Shown here in pieces: positions 61,334 to 64,000 of a DNA stretch of 64,000 nt. The stretch's first letter is position 1; each line of letters starts with the position of its first letter. Source of the DNA: Spisula solida. Lineage: Eukaryota > Mollusca > Bivalvia > Venerida > Mactridae. Both the position numbers and the translations under genes were made by a program. The notes beneath the pieces were generated by a model that saw only the letters and a program-made list of their open reading frames with translations, ran no database searches and was not told the DNA's origin. The DNA is taken from positions 37,365,822 to 37,429,821 of the forward strand of contig OX365955.1 in NCBI GenBank assembly GCA_947247005.1, written 5' to 3'.

Positions 61334-61560
61334 TGTTTAACTAGAGGTGCGTGTACATTTGTAGTTACCGGTATACCGCTAACCCCGTTCTCATTGTCCA
61401 GCAGTACCATCTGAATACCGGTATTTTATCACTCCTATCCCTGCTTCTAATTGCTTTTAAGTTATGTAACGAGCGGTAATAGCAAAGTATATCCCATACC
61501 TGTTTTCGCCAATGAATCAAAGTAATTGCCCTGCTACTATAATTGCTTTTAACTCGTATA
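61160..61560 (+). repeat. Segmental duplication B, extra tandem segment
   Basis: Repeats the 3' third of part 1 (compare 60,770-61,100): GACGTATAGTTATTG, TTTGTTCTAGTT, ATGGTGTGTGACGTCATG, AATACCGGTATTTTATCAC. It carries a ~50-bp insertion near 61,350-61,400. Duplication A has a single version, so the doubling happened in B. TGACGTCA at 61,326-61,333. Confidence 0.85.
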
Positions 61561-62045
61561 ATATTGACAGATGAAGTAGATGCAGTAGAAGTAGATACTG
61601 ACCATACCAACTTATATGCTCAATGAAAACCGAGTTAATCTTTGATACCGTTATTAGAGCCTATAACCTAAGGCCGGTAAGGTCTGGATATTTCAGCAAA
61701 AGACGTACAGAGTGAGTTTCCTTTCAGCCGTGACAGGAGGTTGCACTTGTGTACACGTCTTTAAATACTTTCTAACGTGTATGTTCGCCGTGTACTTCTG
61801 ATATAATTGAATTAGTTATATCCTTCAGCGATTGCAAACAATTTACAAACCTGCTGACAAATTACGGTGTTGCAGCAGGAAAGCAATATAAGGCTGCACA
61901 ATTATCTAAACATAAATAGAAATCTGGTAACGGAACGGGTGCATTTCTCGCAAACTGTCAGTAGCAATGAAATAATAAGAGTTCGTAGCTCACATTGCAT
62001 AACAATCTTACCACCACGTAAGAAACTTATAATTAAGAATACCAA
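61561..62045 (+). repeat. Segmental duplication B, part 2
   Basis: Partner of 53,087-53,690 in direct orientation. In A the two parts are separated by about 2.1 kb holding a Tc1 transposon; here they are adjacent. Confidence 0.88.
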
Positions 62046-62408
62046 CTTCCGGTCTATCAATGAACGGCTAAAATAAAAACAGAGAGATATTTGTGTAAAT
62101 AAAATTTGAACTGGTTGTGCAAAGTATGTGACGTTAACGTATGGAAAGGTGACATTTTTCGCATTTTTGACTTTGTAAACCGATTCTCAATACACTTTTC
62201 ATTCTACGCATCGATAAACATCTATAACCACAACTGTGCTATATTTCCGTTCTCGTTCACCAGAGTATTCTTCGTCCGAGACGATAGTCTGGGAACTTGA
62301 CTAACCACTGATGTATGAGGATGTATATTTCGGACATCCACGAGAAAAGCGAAATTCTGCCCACGACCCACGCCAAATTTTTCTCAAAGTACAGGTTGTG
62401 TCATAAAT
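62046..62408 (+). other. Leader region upstream of the ORF1-like gene
   Basis: No frame over 64 codons. The segment ACTAACCACTGATGTAT with GAGGATGTA (about 62,300-62,325) matches one at about 35,834-35,858. This suggests dispersed sequence, possibly a retrotransposon 5' region. No clear TATA box can be fixed. Confidence 0.4.
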
Positions 62409-63200
62409 ATGAGTCAGACGCCCATTAATCCGGACAAGAAACGGACGGCATCGTCACCCCTTGATGCAGACAACACTAAGAAGACACGGACAATATCTGT
62501 CGATTCCATATCTCAAGATGAGAGTATTAGTGACAAATTACAAGTTAACTTGGATGATTTGGCTCTTGAGAAAATAGCCAACTACATAAGTTCGAAGTTT
62601 GAGTCGCTGTTTCTAAGCAAACTGGATTTCATGCAATCCAAGGCTATTTCTCTGCAAGAAGAAAACACGTCTCTTAAGGCACGCGTTTTAAAACTTGAGG
62701 AACAGGTGGATCTTCAAGAAAGGCGAGATGACAAGGCCGCTCAGTACAGAAGACGTAAGTGTATGCGGGTCACGGGCCTAATAGAACGTGACAACGAGTC
62801 ATTAGATGAAGTAGTCACACAGATGGCATCAGAGTTAAATGTTGATGTAGATTTACGGGACATCGATAACATGCATCGACTTGGCAAAAAGAAGACTAGT
62901 GGAAACCAAAGTCCATGCCCCAGGGACGTAATCATAAAGTTTACGACATACCGGGCACGGCAGAAAATACTAAGACATCTATCCGATCTACAATATTCGA
63001 AGGTGTTTTGTGGCGTCTTCGTTAATGAAGAACTGACCAAAAAACGCGATGAGGTTTTTTACCAAGCCCGATGTTTGGCCAAAAACAAAATTATTCATTC
63101 CGCATGGATTTCAAACGGCAACATATTGGTTAAGGATAATTCCAGTAATGTTCATAGGTGTGAGTGCTTAAGCGACCTATCGACATTCGATCAGCAGTAG
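62409..63200 (+). CDS. LINE ORF1-like RNA-binding protein (263 aa)
   Basis: This is the only long intact frame in the window. The start is the first ATG of the frame, shortly after in-frame stops. Residues 1-30 are basic and polar (KKR, KKTRT: a possible nuclear signal). Residues about 66-108 are heptad-like and rich in K, E and L (SLQEENTSLKARVLKLEEQV), as in a coiled coil. Residues about 117-193 look like an RRM fold (CMRVTGL, then HRLGKKK, then PRDVIIKFTTYRARQKIL). Residues about 203-259 match the C-terminal pattern FVNEELTKKR...ARCLAKNKII..AWISNGNILVKD common to ORF1 proteins of invertebrate CR1/L1-like retrotransposons. These proteins trimerise and bind retrotransposon RNA. The frame is visibly richer in G+C than its flanks. 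No reverse transcriptase follows in the next 800 bases. Alternative: a domesticated single-exon copy. Confidence 0.8.
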   Translation: MSQTPINPDKKRTASSPLDADNTKKTRTISVDSISQDESISDKLQVNLDDLALEKIANYISSKFESLFLSKLDFMQSKAISLQEENTSLKARVLKLEEQVDLQERRDDKAAQYRRRKCMRVTGLIERDNESLDEVVTQMASELNVDVDLRDIDNMHRLGKKKTSGNQSPCPRDVIIKFTTYRARQKILRHLSDLQYSKVFCGVFVNEELTKKRDEVFYQARCLAKNKIIHSAWISNGNILVKDNSSNVHRCECLSDLSTFDQQ

Positions 63201-63635
63201 AATCTTTAAATCTACGGTACAGTTCCTGTATCACATGTGACAGACGCTTTGCAGTAGTCAATCGATAATTCAATCAAAAGTTAATAGAGTTTTACCCATT
63301 GCTTGTATTGACTGGCTTATGTTTTATTCTTTATATATAATTTATAGGATATAATGCTAATGCGGCACATATTTTTGAGCGGTACCCTACCGATAAAACA
63401 CGTGACTTTCGTCTGTCCATCTCGCGATCACGGACAAACGAACCGACTTTTAATTACATGATATTGTTAACTTGAGTAAACCTGAGTTGTTTTGTATCAT
63501 TGCTTGTCAGTTTTTTATGAAACTGTTTTCTTGCTAATTACCCAGATTTGCTGTTTGTAAATGTTTATGAACTTTTTTACTGTTATCTTGCTAAATGTAA
63601 CGGTTTGTATTACAATGTATTTATACAATATGTGG
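63201..63635 (+). other. Region downstream of ORF1-like gene
   Basis: Normally the place for an inter-ORF spacer and the start of an endonuclease/reverse-transcriptase ORF. I see no such frame in the 800 bases to the window end and no recognised terminal tail. Confidence 0.5.
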
Positions 63636-63905
63636 GAAATTACCATGTGGTAATATAATATGTGGTTAACGTAATATGTCGTGAATGTAATATGTGGTTA
63701 ATATAACATGTGGTTAATATAATATGTGGTAATATAATATGTGGTTAATGTAATATGTGGTTAACGTAATATGTCGTGAATGTAATATGTGGTTAATATA
63801 ACATGTAGTTAATATAATATGTGCTAATATAACACGTTGTTAATATAACATGTGGTTAATATAATATGTGGTTCATATAACACGTGTTCAATATAACATG
63901 TGATG
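63636..63905 (+). repeat. AT-rich minisatellite, ~13-17 bp unit
   Basis: About 17 units built on TAATATAATATGTGGT or TTAACGTAATATGTCGTGAA. A longer block (about 63,656-63,715) recurs at about 63,737-63,800, indicating a second-order repeat of about 80 bp. Confidence 0.85.
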
Positions 63906-64000
63906 TACATGCACAAGCATACATATCTGCCTTACATAATAATCAATTAGTTACGTAGTTTGCACATCTCTTCATATCTTACTACATTGTACCAAATTAG

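Overview
This window looks like intergenic or intronic DNA from an animal genome, most likely a bivalve mollusc. It is strongly AT-rich with almost no long open reading frames. It is packed with Tc1/mariner, hAT, piggyBac-like, LINE and tRNA-derived SINE remnants of types I associate with marine invertebrates. The bivalve assignment is inference from repeat style, not a database match. I find no confident host protein-coding gene, no functional tRNA or rRNA and no CRISPR array. The only long intact reading frame (62,409-63,200, 263 aa) looks like a LINE ORF1 protein.

Layout. (1) Positions 1 to about 33,115 are three head-to-tail copies of one non-coding unit of about 11.4-11.8 kb (1-11,810; 11,811-23,211; 23,212 to about 33,115). 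The first copy is cut by the window edge, so more copies may lie upstream. Each copy has private insertions, so the other copies serve as pre-insertion sites. These include a 985-bp TA-flanked mariner-like element, a 538-bp TTAA-flanked element, SINEs and LINE tails. Copies 1 and 2 share a deletion that copy 3 lacks, so they are sisters. (2) From about 33.1 to 41.7 kb the sequence is mostly unremarkable, apart from a SINE with a perfect 13-bp target duplication (36,806-37,070) and a 5'-truncated LINE with reverse-transcriptase remnants and a perfect 9-bp target duplication (39,675-40,988).

(3) Positions 41,714-47,161 are the most striking object. This is a 5.4-kb foldback-type element flanked by a perfect 9-bp direct repeat. 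Its two long inverted arms are built from dozens of ~63-bp tandem monomers running in opposite orientation, each arm capped by a non-tandem terminal segment. A Tc1-type MITE is nested in the left arm. (4) From 47.2 to 62.0 kb there are a dispersed repeat family, a 721-bp piggyBac-like element, a hAT-like MITE with perfect 8-bp TSD, a dead Tc1 transposon, several TA-flanked MITEs, and a segmental duplication (49.8-53.7 kb versus 60.1-62.0 kb) carrying repeated TGACGTCA palindromes. (5) From 62.4 to 64.0 kb there are the ORF1-like gene and an AT-rich minisatellite.

How parts relate: nothing here forms an operon or pathway. The organising logic is duplication followed by lineage-specific transposon insertion. 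All boundaries, periods and similarities were read by eye; approximate ones are marked as such.
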